This document shows, one piece after another, positions 46,101 through 57,400 of a DNA stretch of 64,000 bases (positions within the stretch are counted from its first letter, which is position 1; each line of letters begins with the position of its first letter). The notes below the pieces were generated by a model, which did no database searches, was not told the DNA's origin, and saw only the letters and a list, made by a program, of their open reading frames with translations. The translations under genes were made by a program, and so were the position numbers. The DNA comes from Patiria miniata (taxonomy: Eukaryota; Echinodermata; Asteroidea; Valvatida; Asterinidae). The stretch covers positions 11,380,777 through 11,444,776 of the forward strand of contig NW_024037076.1 of assembly GCF_015706575.1 (NCBI RefSeq), given 5' to 3'.

Positions 46101-47976
46101 AGACAAAATGATACCTGCGGCTGTTTAAAGGGTTGAGGCAGTAAAATGGGTCCGAAGTAGCATACGCCGGCCAAATCACGATTTGCATGCCCTCAAATTC
46201 TTCAGTACTTGAGCACATTGTGGGCCATGCACTTGAGGGTTCGTAAACAGTGAGGATGGAAGCCGTGCACAGGAAGGTGAGCTTGTATTTCTGTGCAATT
46301 CGCATGAAATTGGGGCTCTAAAAGCGCTCTATTTTGCATTGAAGTGTAGGTGCCGTTTTTCAAAATGGCGATGGGTGATCATATTTGGACGGAAATTTCT
46401 CCCACAATCAGATAGGCCCTAACCACCAAAAAATTGAGGAAAAATGGGAAGACGGAAAAAATGGAAAAATTAAGCTTTAATTTTGATGTATGTCTCCAAC
46501 ACCTTAGAGAGCAAATTGTGAGTATTTTCTTGAATTTCTAAAGTGGGGGAATTTATCATTGCAGTCTTTGGCAATTCATTGCACCTATAGGGGCACTGTT
46601 GAAAGCGGACACTCATTGACACTCTTTGGCAATAGGTGGCGCTCTTCATCCCTGCCGACTGACGAGACAAGCTTTTTACGACCGGCCGATGTCGCCGGCC
46701 CGATTTTTCTTCGCGCGTCCCCGCCTTACTCGCTCTTAAAATCTGCAGCTAGAAGGGTTTGTTTAATTTTTTTTTTAGGGGGGGGGGTCATTTGTTTGGT
46801 CCACGATTTGACCGATATGTATGTGGCATATTTTCGAGTAGTATAATAGGGGTGTAAGTGGCGCCACCAACGTCCAAATATTCCCCCCCCCAAAAAAAAA
46901 ACCTATTTGTTTGAAAAAAAAAAAAAAATTGTGAGCACCCCCCCCCCTCCCTCAGCCAAATCCTGGGTGCGCTATTAGGTGAAATAGGCGCCTAAAATAT
47001 CGGAAAAGTAGAAACTAAAATTTCCAACTAGTTTGCAGGCCTTTACACAGTTCTAAAAATTGGTCCTCCAGCGTGCTCCAGTTCTGAAATTGCGCACACA
47101 ATTCAAAACGAATAAGGATCGGAGCGTCCCGCTCTAAAATCGAAAATTCAAATTAAATAATTGAGAAAAAAAATCAGCTCATGTCGATGTCAAGCATTTA
47201 AAAAAAAAAAAATTTGCTGCCAAAATTTTGTGCAATTTTTTTGGATTTTTTTTTAACTTCTACACAATTTTGCAATTGACGTAAGATTAATGGTAGTCAT
47301 ATTGATCGAACGAAACGTAATTTTGATAATTATCAATTATTTAATATTCATAGATTCACGACGTATACCTTTGATTCGATTTTAATACTACCGGAGACCT
47401 GCCGGGCACATGTAAATATCCAACTAAAGCAAAGTTTTAAAAAAAATAGAGGATTAAAAAAAAAATCAAAAAGTTATGTGCTAGCCAAGCTTTCAGGGGT
47501 CGGTCTGAGCCATAACAATGCCCCAGCCAACCCCCTAGTTCTCTTCCAGGGTCTCGGTGTCCCCGACCAATACACACTTCCTTCCCTGTCCATCCATGTA
47601 ACCCCGGAGGGCCAGGCGCGGCACCCTAAGCCCTGATCCTCCGAGTGGACCACATGCCCTGAACCTGTACGAAGACGCCAACCTGGAACTCACGGACAGT
47701 ACCAGCCGCAGAGCTTACCGATTAAGCTAAGGTACCGTTGGTATTTGACGACGGGAAATTAAACATCTTGTGCTAAATGTACTGAGAGTTACGCAACAAT
47801 GAACACTATTATGTAGGCTTTTTTAAGCTGTCGGGTGTGTTCAGGGGCGGATCCACGATTTTTTTTCTGCGGGGGGGGCCTCCGGGCACCTCAGATATTT
47901 GTATCCGATTATTATATTTAATTAATATTATTCATTTTTCGTGTGTGTCTGACCGGTTGGGGGATGTTTCGTCCAA
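46101..47976. repeat. Array unit 5 (edge type, truncated)
   Basis: Carries edge-type variants as in unit 1. It has a deletion of about 38 bp inside the SINE-like segment (around 47619) and loses homology after about 47976, where the astacin upstream region begins. Confidence 0.9.
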
Positions 47977-48269
47977 TACAGATACAGACAGATACAGATT
48001 TTGAACTCCGTCACCGTACTATTTCAACATAGGGCCTATGGAACACTGGTGCCTGCCTGCCTACGAAATACTTCATCGAGGCCTGTTGCACCTGAAGCTG
48101 GCATGGAAACATTGAGCAAGTACTTCCTGGTCCACTTTTTTTCAGCGGACTGTCCGACCTTTCCCTTTATACGATCTTTTTTTCCCGATCGCCCAAATTG
48201 TATTTAGTTAACAGCAAATAATGGAATAGGCCTATAAAGGTTAGCATGCAATGCTTTCCGAACCCGAGA
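47977..48269. other. Spacer between the tandem array and the astacin promoter
   Basis: About 290 bp of unique-looking DNA with a GATACAGA repeat near 47985. It separates the truncated last array unit from the TATA-like element. Confidence 0.4.
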
Positions 48270-48305
48270 ACCAATAAAAAGGGCAGGATGGATGCGTAGT
48301 CTCAT
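48270..48305 (+). promoter_or_regulatory. Candidate TATA-type core promoter of the astacin gene
   Basis: CCAATAAAAAGGGC at 48270-48283 is a TATA-like element. About 25-30 bp downstream lies TCTCATCATT (48299-48308), an initiator-like sequence. Together they would give a 5' UTR of about 60 nt before the ATG at 48361. The position fits but the elements are weak by sequence alone. Confidence 0.4.
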
Positions 48306-48360
48306 CATTGTTGGAGGAAACTTTCCACTTTCACACACAGCTAGTCTATCTATCTGCAAG

Positions 48361-48420
48361 ATGAAAGTGTTGATGCTTCTTTTGCTCGTCGGTTCTGCAC
48401 TGGCCGGGACTGACCAGGGG
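48361..48420 (+). CDS. Astacin exon 1: signal peptide
   Basis: ATG at 48361 begins MKVLMLLLLVGSALA, a textbook cleavable signal peptide with an Ala-x-Ala-like end. A perfect GTAAGT donor follows at 48421 in phase 0, matching exon 2. A TATA-like element lies about 85 bp upstream. Confidence 0.82.
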
Positions 48421-51400
48421 GTAAGTTCAGATAGGCCTACTCGATCATGTCTAACAACAGAATCTAAATGTTTGCAATAGCTTAATTGCCATTCAGGACA
48501 GAACGGCCGGAAACTGGTAAATAGTGTCCATCCATAAAATAGTCAGTGGGCTTGTGGTAGCCCATACGCATATTCGGGTACATTCTTTGAAACTCTCAGG
48601 ATCACTTACAGATTTCAAAACCACTTGATGCCATTTTTTCCGACCCTTTTATGGGCGGGGCCATGACTTTAAAAAGTGGGGGCTTCGTGTTACAAAAAAA
48701 TATGATTCACTTTTCTTTTTAGCATTTGGACTGCTCACCCAATTTTGCTTCTTCGGGGGTCCGGGTGGGACCTAATTTTATAAGAGCGGGAGGCAAATGC
48801 CATTAACAGACAATCGAGCTGTAACCGATTTTTTTTTTTTTTTTTTTTTTTGGTGTTTTCGGTTTTTGTTTCCATTCAGTACAGTAAACTGGGCGGACAG
48901 AATGTTTACCTGTCAAATCATAATAAAAAAATGTTCCCTATATGCCGGGGGGGGTGGCTGTGGGGTATGTCACACTTTTTTTATAAAAAGGGGCATATTG
49001 CAAAAGTGAGCTTGCGGGAGCCCATATGCAATTCAGATATACATTCTTCGAAACACTCAGCATCGCCTATAGATACCTCAACAAGCCCAGAAAATTGCTT
49101 GGTCTCATTTTTTCCAACGCCCTAGGGTTGCCATTTTGAATTTCCAAATGGCACCCTCTTCATAGTACACATATAAATTGACGAAATAATCGACTTTTGA
49201 GACATTTATGTTTTGATCTGTTTTGTTTTATCCTGAATACAATGCTGACCTTGACAGAACACTCAAACTGTAACAGTCATTTTAAACTTCAAAATGGCCG
49301 CCACTTACAGTTTATATTAGAGATACTATTTGCACATATTGGAAAAAGTCTGAAAATGAGAAAGTTCAACAAGTCAAAAACCTAAGTAATCAAGCTGAGA
49401 TGATTAAGCGAATGAAATGTAAAACACTTGTAATTGGACACAAGTTTGATGAGGCATTTGATATCCAGGACCTTATTCAGAAGAAAAAAAATAACAGCTT
49501 GAGACCTACAGGTATCTGTCCACAATTTCTCAAGTTAAATCCAGATTTGGGTGAATTACACAAGAGTAAATGTTATATTTTTTATGTAATTTAAACTGGC
49601 TACGTGCTTTCCTGGAATTTTATTAGTCATTTTATAAGTTTGCAAAAGTGTCAGCATCAGGGTGGCTAGCTGTATTGCACACATCTCTTCAGCCTCACAT
49701 CTGCATAGTTCAGTGCAAACTAGTGGCTTTGCATGAACATCTTGCAGTTGCACAGTTGTCGGTGGAATTGACCTGATACCTAATGACGTCACGCTTTGTT
49801 TACATGTGCGCTTTCTAATGAAAGTTAGGTGTCGATTAGGGAGACATATTGACAGTGAAACGGTAATTGACAATTTCGGTGTAAATGACTTAATCTAAAG
49901 TTTTATCTTCGATGCCATTTTCACCATATAATATGATAATATAATAATATCTTTATTCGCACAAATCAATGGCACAAAATACAAAACAGATGTAAGTAAA
50001 AACGTAAACACATCAATATAAGAATGAAAGACATACAAAGATTACAAAGAACCAAAAATTATGTCAATGGACACAGATGTCATTAATTATTTCAGAGACA
50101 TCATTGTCATCAAAGATTTCACATCGAGCAACGCCGTCTAAGTACACAAACATTTGATCTCACACTTAACGGTACACAATCAGGCCATGTATTTCAGGAA
50201 TCCCTCAGTTCAATGAAATTGTTAAAAACACCGAACAAGGATTGCATAATGCCTCATTGGCTACAGACTTCAACAAAGAGGATCGAGATTTTGTTAAAAA
50301 TGCTCCAGTTTACAAAAATGGTGATTGTTCCCATGTCATTAATTATTGCCCCTCATCTGTCTTGTCGTGCTTCTCAGATTTGTTAGAAAAGTTAGTGGCA
50401 AACAGTCTTTAAAAAAGTCATACTGTCACAATCTCAATACGGCTTCAGGTCCAAATATTCGACTGAACTTGCCTTGATTGAGTTAGTTGGTAAAGAAACA
50501 TCTAGTCAGTAGTCTGGACAGACGTGAACATACAATTAACATTTTTCATGATCTTTCTAAGGCATTTGATACCATGGATCATGATATTCTAATTAGTAAA
50601 CTACAAACATATGGCGTCATAGGTACTGCACTCGATTGGTTTAAAAATTACTTGAGAAATAAAACACACAATTATTTGTTTTCTGGCAAAATAAAAAGTC
50701 CGGTTACAAACCAATCACCTGTGGTGTACCTCAGGGCTCAATCCTCGGGCCCATCTTATTTCTTATTTATATTAACGATATTTGTAATTTTACTCAACTT
50801 TTGATGTTCATCTTATTTGCAGATGATACAAACATATTGTACAAGTAGTAAACATTTAAAGATGCTATTGGCATAATGAATAGAGAGCTAACTAATATAT
50901 TTGAGTGGTTTGTATGTGGTAAATTATCTTTGAATTTTAAGAAAAAACACATTACGATGGTTTTTACCATTCCTGTCGATTTTTGGGTGTCATTATTAAT
51001 GATAAGTTAATGTGGAGAAATCATTGTCAGAAAGTCCTTACACTTATATCTCGCAACCTTGCCATTCTTAGAAAACTTAGATATTTTGTTCCATTCCGTA
51101 TTCTGTTTCAATTTATAACACATTATCCTTGTCTCATCTTCAATACGGTATACTTACCAAATTTTGGCTTTATATTGCTTATGATTGGATACCTGGTGAC
51201 GTCGTGATGACGTCGTAAAATGTATCACATCTTCGGGCGGAGGCTCAAGTTCATACCAGACTTTATCATCATCACGTGGACCGTTTTAAAAGAAGTATTT
51301 TAAAGCAACATTTAAAACAATTTGTCCCAGGCTCACAGACACAGATGAAGGGATTTTAAAAGCCGAAAATTGCTTGTGATTTGATCTACAATGACCTCAT

Positions 51401-54400
51401 GATGACGTCTCAAAATGTTCACATTTGTTGACAGTTGTTTCCACAAGATTTCGTCTTCATGCCTTAAACCGCTCAGAAGAGTTCCGTTTGTGTTAATATT
51501 GAGGTCCCTTTTGTTCGTTGGCTCTTGCCATTGAATACAACTATACCTAAAATAGTTTATGTTTCAACAATAATTCTGCCAGACATAATATATTTTGAAG
51601 GGCATTTCTGTTGCCGCACATAAAAGTTATAGCTTCTCAAAATAGAAACAGTATCAGCAGACTTCAATATGGAGTTTGACGGAGCCTGCACGTCCTTGGA
51701 GTTTGCAAAACATTATGCTCAGCATCTAAAAATAACGTTGTATGGCTGTTTTGCTTTTGCCTGGGCATAATACAATTCTGCTCTGCTGACGAAAGAATGG
51801 TTCGTGGCTACACTGCACGAAATAATAAATATTTCGAACCGTGTAGTGAAATCTTTCAATTAGGTCATCAGCCTGGGGGGGGTTGGTCGGTATCAAAAGA
51901 GGGGAATAATGCTCATTGTGATTTTTGGCAATGTACGAACCCCTGTAGTTGGAAAGTATGTGATAGCATTGCAGCGGTGGCAGCTTTGTGGGTGTTAAAA
52001 AAAAAAATGGCGGCCCAAGCATGCTTGTTTCCACATATGATTAATACGGTCACAAGCATTTTGAGAACAAAAATTAAACGTGATAACAGCCAAACAACTG
52101 CCACCGCTCACACTGCAATGCTGTCACACATTTTCCAACTCTAGATGTGCATACCTTGCCAAAAATCGTTATGAGCATTGCTCATTTCGATCATTTGATA
52201 CCGGTTGCCCAATTTTTCGACCAAAGCTGATAGCCCAAGTAGCTCAGAGCACAGCTTTATTATGCCCATGCAAAAACCCCAAATAAGCCATTAAAAAAAT
52301 TGCGATGAAAAGCATATGCTGCATTTTCCCTGCAAATGCAAGTTATGCAACATATGCCTATCTTCTAAAAATAAATGATATATGTCCTTTTTGTATTTGC
52401 ATGAACGTACTAAGGGGCCATTCACAATTTTCAATGTTTTTAAATTTGGATTTTTTTTTCCAAATTGTTTTGACCCACCCACCCACCCCTATTTTCGATT
52501 TAAAAAAATATGATTTGTTGTGCAGTATTAAAATTCCAATGCACTTGCATGCACACACATTTGTAAACACTGGCAATCGTGGACCCCCTTGGTTTTGCAC
52601 ACAAATTTCAATCGAGGACTATCGGTCAATCGTGGACGTATTGTTTGTGTCCTTACCCTTATGACCTTGGTCCACGATTGCTGGCGTGTAACAGCAGGTC
52701 ATTCTGTACATCTGTATTGGGGACGAAATTAAGTCAAAATATCTAGATTTTTGTTTTAACTTGCTTTTTTTGCATGAAAAGTGAATTTGGATTTTCAATT
52801 ATTTGCCTTGACCCACCCCACCCACAATTTCGAAAAAAAGATCCAAATTTAAAAACATTGGATATTTTGAATGGCCCCTAAAATTATGCTCATAGCTGTT
52901 AACCGGGTTCCTGGCTACGCGACACAAATATTACTTGCTTAAGATATGATACGAAAACATGAGGTACGACCACCTTCAAAAAGTTACTCCTGGTCTGGAG
53001 ACGTCATCATTTGGAGACTTCGTCATATTTCATGTAGTTTGTCACTCTCCAATGAATGTTTTTTAGTATATCGTGCTTTTTCGAGTGGTGACATCATGAT
53101 TGTTTTTGTTATTACGGGGAATTGTTACCCGAGGGGGGCATTCCCATAGGGTCGTGCACAAACTGTTTCCACCTATAATTATCCCTAACCCCAATTTCCC
53201 TTACCCTAGCCCCACAAATTCTGGTATATTTATGTTTTGGACCATGAGCAATCGATCTAGCCTATTTGCTACGACAAAATGTTGCCTTTAAGTAGGAGCT
53301 GTGACATTAGGGAGACATTGACATGTCTCCCTAATGTCCGGTGTTTCCCTAAGGTATAACTTAGGACGAAAAAATGTCTCCTTAAGGGTGGAATTAAGCT
53401 TCTCACATTGAACATTTTGCATAAATCTCTTTTAATAATACTTTCCGAATAATAAATATTAAATCCATTTATCGCTGCACTTTCGTTTACCCCGGGATTA
53501 AGGATTGAGAGGTTTTGTTCTCGACAAAAAAAAAGTTTGCAAAAGGCAATATTTACCACCTCCCAAAACAGAATCAGTTCCAATTTATAAAGCTGAAAGT
53601 ATTTTGTCAATTCTAAACCATAAATCGCTTCTTAGGTTAAAATGTAAAAAAAAGCTCTTCGTTTTGTCAATGAGTTATTATAATAATAAGTTCTTCCCTT
53701 TTTTTAAAACTAAAACCACTGATAATTTGATATGAGATGACGTCATAATGACGTCACACTACATCTTGCAATTAAGATTAAATAAATGTAAAAGTTTCAG
53801 CTTTATGCAATGATCCGTTTATAAAAAAAAAAAAAAAGCTGTGGAAAAGTATTGGCTATAGAGGAAAAAACACAGAAAGAAGAGTCAGCACAAAACAAAA
53901 ATAATGATGGGGAATCAGCCACATTTCCCCAAAAGTCAAACATTAATTTCAAAACTGTGATCGGATTGGACAAAGCATATATCGCACAGAAACAAAGGGT
54001 GATCGAGATCGGCCCAATCACTCCATTTTAACCATTTTCAAACGGTTCTCGGGTTGTGCCCGATCACCCAACAACACAGAAATACAGGGTGAGTTTCGGG
54101 GTTTTTTTGACTCACCCTGTAGACATCCCGAATCACGCGATCAATCCAGCGGCTTGCATACATGTATAGAGCCACGAGTTTTCATCTGAGGGACGAATAG
54201 CTGTATAGAAAACGCAAATGCTTCACTTTTATTTTATGTTCTCGACATAATACAGGGTGAGTCAAAAAAAGTGAGTCATCACGGCCAACGAGATCTACAA
54301 TGAATACCGTGCCTTATTGTCACATAACAATATTTCACCAGGTACGAGACGAATTCAATGGAGAAGCGGTAGACTTTTTCATGGGCAAGGACAAGATGGC

Positions 54401-57400
54401 GGCCATGTTGGAGATGACTCCGTCTCCGCATTGCCTGGAGGGCGACATGGAGATGAGTGAGGAACAGAAGGAGGTCTACTCCATGATGCAGGAGGTGACG
54501 GCCGAGAACAGTGCCCGAGTGCGCCGTTATTCCAGCAATGCCTTCCGACAGTGGCCCGACAAGACCTTGGTGTACCAGTTCGATTCATCGCTGTGTGAGT
54601 AGCTTCATTTTTACTGGGGTTGAGGAGGTTGGTGGGTCAAAACTCGGACTCGAGTCTGACTCGAGTCCCATTTTCCGTGACTCGGACTCGGACTCGAGTC
54701 ATGATGACAATGACTCGGACTTGGACTCTACCCTGTGGACTCGGACTCGACCCTGTGGACTCGGACTCGGATTAGGACTCGACCTGCGTGACTCGGAGCT
54801 CGACCAAAATTACCACAAACCACTCATTTTCTTTCACCAATATCATAAGAAATTATTTTGAAGACGTTCCTCTCCTGAGCAAGCGATACGTGCAGAATAA
54901 ACGCATCTACTGTACATACACACTCGCAGCTGGTTTGTTTCCCAATAATGATATTGATTTGGGAAATTAATGTATCGAAACATGTACCCCCAGCGTCTAC
55001 ACTTGATATTGCGTAAATGCAACCTTGATAGTCTTTCCAGACACTGCAGGTCCCTTGTCTTATTTTACAAGTTATACAGTAGTTCCGGTTATTAAAGAAA
55101 AGCTGTGAAAAATGGAAACATTTTACACTGTGGTGAAAAATGGAAACATTTTACACTGTGAAGCTTCAGCAGTAGGCTACCTCCAGTTTATTTCAATATA
55201 TATCAAAAGTTGCTCGTGATTCGGACTCCGACTCGACCTGCATGACTCGGGAAGAGGAGACTCGTGACTCGGACTCGATCTGCACACTTACCCCGGAGAT
55301 TACACACTTACCCCGGATAGTGCTCAAATTTAGTCCCTTTGATAATGATATCACTAACATTATTTTCGCCGAACGACTACACGCGCAATTCGTCGAAAGA
55401 TCGACTGATGCAATCGTTCAGAACGACATATAGGCCTACACGAAATTTTCTGAAACCACTGTCTATTTGGCGAACTCTTCAGGCTGGCGTTCCGAATGAA
55501 ATTGCGCCTACGATTTGAATTAAGTACATGAGAGGTTCGACTGATCTGAAAGATCGACTGATCTTCATTCGGAACGAGTCCAGTGTCTAGTTGAAATGGA
55601 AAATGAACGCATAAAGTTCGCTTTCTCAAACCAAAATCTATTTGGGTCGCTCCTGTTAGACATATAAACCGGGAGCTAGGTTGAGTTTAATTAACAATTT
55701 GAGCACAAAAGGTTTGATGGTACCAATCGATTGCCCGTCGGGGGGTAGTTCCGAAATGGCCATTGTTAAGTTGCCCTAGGTCAGATGGGGGGTCAGGAGA
55801 CCATGGTCAAGTGTTCAGAATTTCGAGTTTAATTAACGTGTCGTTGACGAATTCTTTTCTTTTTTTCTCGAAGCTGATGAAATAAAAGCATTGTTCATGG
55901 CAGCCGTCGATGAGTTCACGGAAAGGACGTGCATCAAGTTCGTTGAGGCCAAAGATGGTTACACTGGAGACATCAGACCGATCAAAGTATGGGGAGACGG
56001 CAATGGGTAAGACTGGCAAAATTAAGCAAGTTTTGAACGATAGGATAAAAAAAAATCGGCTGACACCGAAAAAAATAAGGAAGTTGATGTGCGACACACG
56101 ATTACATTCGACTCACACTTGTTGCATGTTACAGGAGCTTTACTGCACTTTGCTGTATGGTGGGTATTAGCCATACACCCAAACAACAATGGTCTTGGGG
56201 CTGTTTATGGTGTAGTACATTGTCCATGTATATCTCAAAGGATTGGAAACAACTACCACTTTAAGCCCCTGTCACACATCCAAGACCAAAGACAAAGACC
56301 CGCGCCAAGACCACGAAATTAGAAGGAAAAAAATCTTAAAAATTGTACGAAACACGTAGGCACTGTGGCGCCAAAATTAAAATTTCTGCGATGTCGTCCC
56401 GAACACTACGACTCCGACACGACGTGGAACCGAATAGTACGACTTCGCTACGACTTTGCTACGACTTGGATCCGTTCATTTGAATTTCTTTCACAACTGA
56501 GTCCCAATCTCGTTACGACATAACCGACAGAGTATCGACAGAGTACCGACACAAAAGACTAAGAACCGATACCGAAATGACAGAGGGACGTCATCTTCGG
56601 AACTACACGTCGTAATGGTCGTCTCAAAGTCGGTTAAAAACATTTGGCCGACCATGCACGACCACTACTGATCTCGTATTATGCAGACTACTGCGATTTC
56701 GTTAAGACTTTGTTACGACTTCGTTACGACACAACCGTTTGAGTATAGACAGAGAATAGTCTCTGATCCGTTTTGGATTTTTTGCCAACCATCACGATAT
56801 GTTTTAACTGTTGAAACTAATCGTGGCTCCACTGCCGACCATGCACGACCTGTAGGATACCGAAACGGCGCTCAAGAAGTCGCTCCGATATAGTTCAGAT
56901 ATCGTTCAGATTTTCACGATGTCTTGCGTCTCAACACTGTCTTATCGTGATCAGGAGGCTACATCGTGACAGCGTGACAGGCGCTTTGCACGTGTTATTC
57001 ACCTTTTATGTTTGCATACGGAACTTGTGAAATATGAAATTTTTGACCCAGAATTTTTGGAGTAATTGAGAAATTACGCAATAAATACTCCAAAATTACT
57101 TACTCTGAAGCGAGGGGTACAGACATTTCTACACATTGCCGCTCGTTATCCCCTCTGGGTTGTTTTAATACAACATTGACACTTTTATAATGTGACGGTT
57201 CTTCCAATTCGTGTCAAGGTGCTCCTCGACTATTGGTGGACCAGGCGGAAATCTCAAATTGCCGGACCTCTGCAATAGCGTGAGTTGCAAATTAGTTGAA
57301 GACAAATGGACGTTGAAACAACTGCCATATGACAATACTAACAGTGTTTGAATAATTTGGGAAAACAAGTCAGTTTGGGGGATTTTCTTTTATGGGTTTA

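Larger units (their letters stand above)
37810..47976. repeat. Tandem array of five head-to-tail 2.07-kb units
   Basis: Five copies begin (by an AGACAAAAT marker) at 37810, 39886, 41963, 44031 and 46101, giving spacings of 2076, 2077, 2068 and 2070 bp. The fifth copy stops at about 47976, roughly 170-200 bp short. Every unit carries long poly-C/poly-G runs, a 200-300-bp tRNA-like/SINE-like segment on the minus strand and an AT-rich part. Copies 1 and 5 share variants that copies 2-4 lack. No protein domain is encoded. Confidence 0.95.

Noticed and set aside
37810..47976. Array considered as a CRISPR or bacterial repeat structure
   Set aside because: Units are about 2 kb, directly adjacent without unique spacers, and the window is clearly animal DNA.
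49400..49594. 64-codon frame considered as an extra astacin or LINE exon
   Set aside because: No match to the propeptide or to reverse-transcriptase or endonuclease motifs, and no supporting splice signals.
51797..52144. 115-codon plus-strand frame in an astacin intron
   Set aside because: It runs through the arms and centre of an inverted-repeat element, so its openness is not evidence of coding.
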